Positions 62,080 to 64,000 of a stretch of DNA of 64,000 nucleotides are shown here, in pieces. A model generated the notes under the pieces. It saw nothing but the letters and a program-made list of their open reading frames with translations, had not been told where the DNA came from and ran no database searches. How positions within the stretch are numbered: position 1 is the stretch's first letter; each line of letters begins with the position of its first letter. Position numbers and translations under genes: made by a program. Source of the DNA: Sycobia sp. Sy_11 (Eukaryota; Arthropoda; Insecta; Hymenoptera; Epichrysomallidae); contig JACCIC010000189.1 of the NCBI GenBank assembly GCA_018907035.1, forward strand, positions 355,001 to 419,000, read 5' to 3'.

Positions 62080-63846
62080 CTGTACTATTTTCTTTTCGGC
62101 TATGAAGACTACTAGGGCATAAGCAGACGGCGATATGTCGTAAAAAGATATATATATAGATATATGAGCAACGAACGCAAGTATTTCTAATACTTCCGGG
62201 GGGGGTGTGTTTAGGTTATAACGAGATGGCGCACTTATTTGTACACGGAATTTAATTACGTCAAACGAGATTACGATGCGGTGACTTCGTTCGTTTCACT
62301 TTGCAACGGGGGCGCGGGGCAAAAGGTTGAGAAAAAAAAATAAAGATTCTTTTTCGAGTGTCATCATTAGCATTGCTGCTAAACAGAGGTCGCGACCCCT
62401 ACGGAATTTATTTTCCTTCCTACCGGTGTCTCGTTTTATTGATTCTCTTTGCTGATTCGATATTAGTGCATCTTCTTTGCAATTTTTTTTTTTTCTTGGA
62501 CGATGGCCGATAGTCGGTCTTTTCAACCGCGTCGCCGCAGATTTCTCCACCGTCCAAATGAAGGGGAACACGTTTAGGACCGCTCGAGAAGGTTGTTCCG
62601 ACGCTCGGTTTCGATTAGTATGTATGGCGAGCAGCGGGCACCTTTCTGAATTAGCGAATTCGGTATTTGTTCCTTTTGTTTTTCGAAGAAATCAGATACC
62701 CTTGCGCAAAATACCGCGGCATTCACAATTCAGTGCGATGAACTGTAAGGATTTTACTCGTGCGCGCGGGCGACTCTCGTAAATAGCAAATATTTAAATA
62801 TATCGATGCGTGTAATTTTATTTGAAAGCATTAATAGAGGCCAAGTATGGCAATTATTTCGCGAAGATTCGCGGGAGGATTTAACGGCATTAACACGGGG
62901 ACACTATGAGCGCAAGTGGTAATGTATCTTTCGTTACTGAACTTGAGTCAACGAAATTGCCTTATGTTACGTCTATCGTTCTGAAATAAATATTGCTAAT
63001 ATTAAAAAGACACCATTCAATATTATCACCGTACTTATAAATTTAATTTAAAAAATGATTTGCTGCATAAATGAAGAACTAAGATTAATTCATTTCGAGA
63101 TCGATATTATTTTAATCGACAAGTTTATCCAACTCATATATATTGTATTTGTTTCAGTGTCACTACTAAAAAAATTCCAATAGATAGCCATTTCTGAAAG
63201 TTAAGTATGAAATGTTTGAAATCAATAATCGTCGAAACCGGTGCAGAAAATGCAAAAAATAGTAAAATTAACCAGGAAACGTAAAAACGAGAATAATAGT
63301 ACATATCGAGGAAGAAAATACAGTCGTCGGCGTTCCTTATCCCGTGAAATCTCCAGAATCGGCCGCGACTTCAACGCTGATCAGCATCGATCATCGAATC
63401 TCGTGTCGAGCACCTGCGAAGCACAGCTTCTTATCGACTCGCCGCCCTCTAGAGCGCATCTCGAGCGCAGACAGTCTCGCTGTCGAACGACCCTCGGCAA
63501 TACCTACCCCCTCCCCGTAAAAAATGAGCGACGACGTATTTATACCGAATCCCCCCCCCCTCCTTTCGAGTTCGTCGCCGTGTCGAAGTCGCTCTGTCTC
63601 TGTCTCTCTCTCCCTCCCTCTCCCTCTCACACGAGGGATTCGACGCCGCCGCGCCATCGTAGCAGCGCGCGGAGAACGTGAAGGAGACACTTTCCGTGAG
63701 CATAATTCTTAAACGACTCCTTATATTCCGCACTCGTAGGACGTCGCCGGGCCTCTCTGCATAATGCGCGCTCGCTCGCCCGCGGGTTCGCCGCGCAGAC
63801 GGGGACGGCTTTCAGCCCCTCGTCCCGAGAAGTTACTGGGATAGGC

Positions 63847-63854
<8 letters not shown>

Positions 63855-63879
<25 letters not shown>
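63855..63879. repeat. (GA)n microsatellite
   Basis: About 12 GA units near the right edge. Confidence 0.9.
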
Positions 63880-63880
<1 letters not shown>

Positions 63881-64000
63881 GAGTCCCATACCTAATATTC
63901 GTTATCAAAGGGAATTTGCATAGAAACTTTGTTTGTTCATTAAGGAGCGAATTAGAAATGAGCTGGCCCGAGCCTCGCCCCGCCTCGCTCGCGCAATGCT

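Larger units (their letters stand above)
57816..64000 (-). other. DGAT1: partial upstream DGAT1 intron (no exon recognised)
   Basis: Upstream DGAT1 exons should encode the PVHKW, FYRDWWN and LNFPR-type blocks of the family. I scanned the minus strand of this interval for the reverse complements of those blocks and found none. The interval is therefore read as intron, at least about 6.2 kb long and truncated by the window edge. It contains (GAA)n, (GA)n and (CT)n tracts, a very GC- and CpG-rich patch at about 60,700-61,480 and another at about 63,400-63,860. Other genes could be nested here without my recognising them. Confidence 0.55.

Noticed and set aside
1..64000. CRISPR array, bacterial operon, telomeric TTAGG repeat or rRNA
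   Set aside because: No regularly spaced repeats with spacers, no Shine-Dalgarno-linked gene series, no TTAGG array and no conserved rRNA sequence were seen.

Overview
This is a 64 kb stretch of animal, most likely insect, nuclear DNA. The only protein family recognised with confidence is a metazoan MBOAT acyltransferase (DGAT1), carried on exons with canonical GT-AG splice sites and insect-like residues. Compositional mosaicism on the scale of a few hundred bases to a few kilobases, together with very dense (TA)n, (GA)n/(CT)n and (GT)n microsatellites and many G/C and A/T homopolymers, would fit an ant or other hymenopteran. That placement is inference and cannot be proved here.

Layout. Positions 1-54,900 are almost entirely intergenic or deep-intronic. 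AT-rich segments alternate with GC- and pyrimidine-rich segments that carry most of the CT/GA tracts and poly-G/C runs. Within this lies one decayed piggyBac-family transposase on the minus strand (38,422-38,880), with several in-frame stops, and a few stretches that look weakly coding (34,016-34,101; 48,133-48,796; 53,439-53,557; 12,364-12,852). These are unassigned and may be chance. At 56,321-57,815 the minus strand carries the last two coding exons of a DGAT1 (diacylglycerol O-acyltransferase 1, midway in Drosophila) gene, separated by a 1,167-base intron. No earlier DGAT1 exon was found between 57,816 and 64,000, so the preceding intron is at least about 6.2 kb and the rest of the gene lies beyond the right edge.

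How the pieces relate. DGAT1 is the only gene with a functional assignment; it makes the final acyl transfer of triacylglycerol synthesis in the endoplasmic reticulum. Everything else is repeat DNA, a dead transposon, or unassigned sequence. I saw no tRNA, rRNA, CRISPR array, operon or intact mobile element, and nothing that amounts to a new biological system. In GC-rich CpG-containing DNA, long open frames arise by chance on both strands, and most open frames here are of that kind or are translations of microsatellites.
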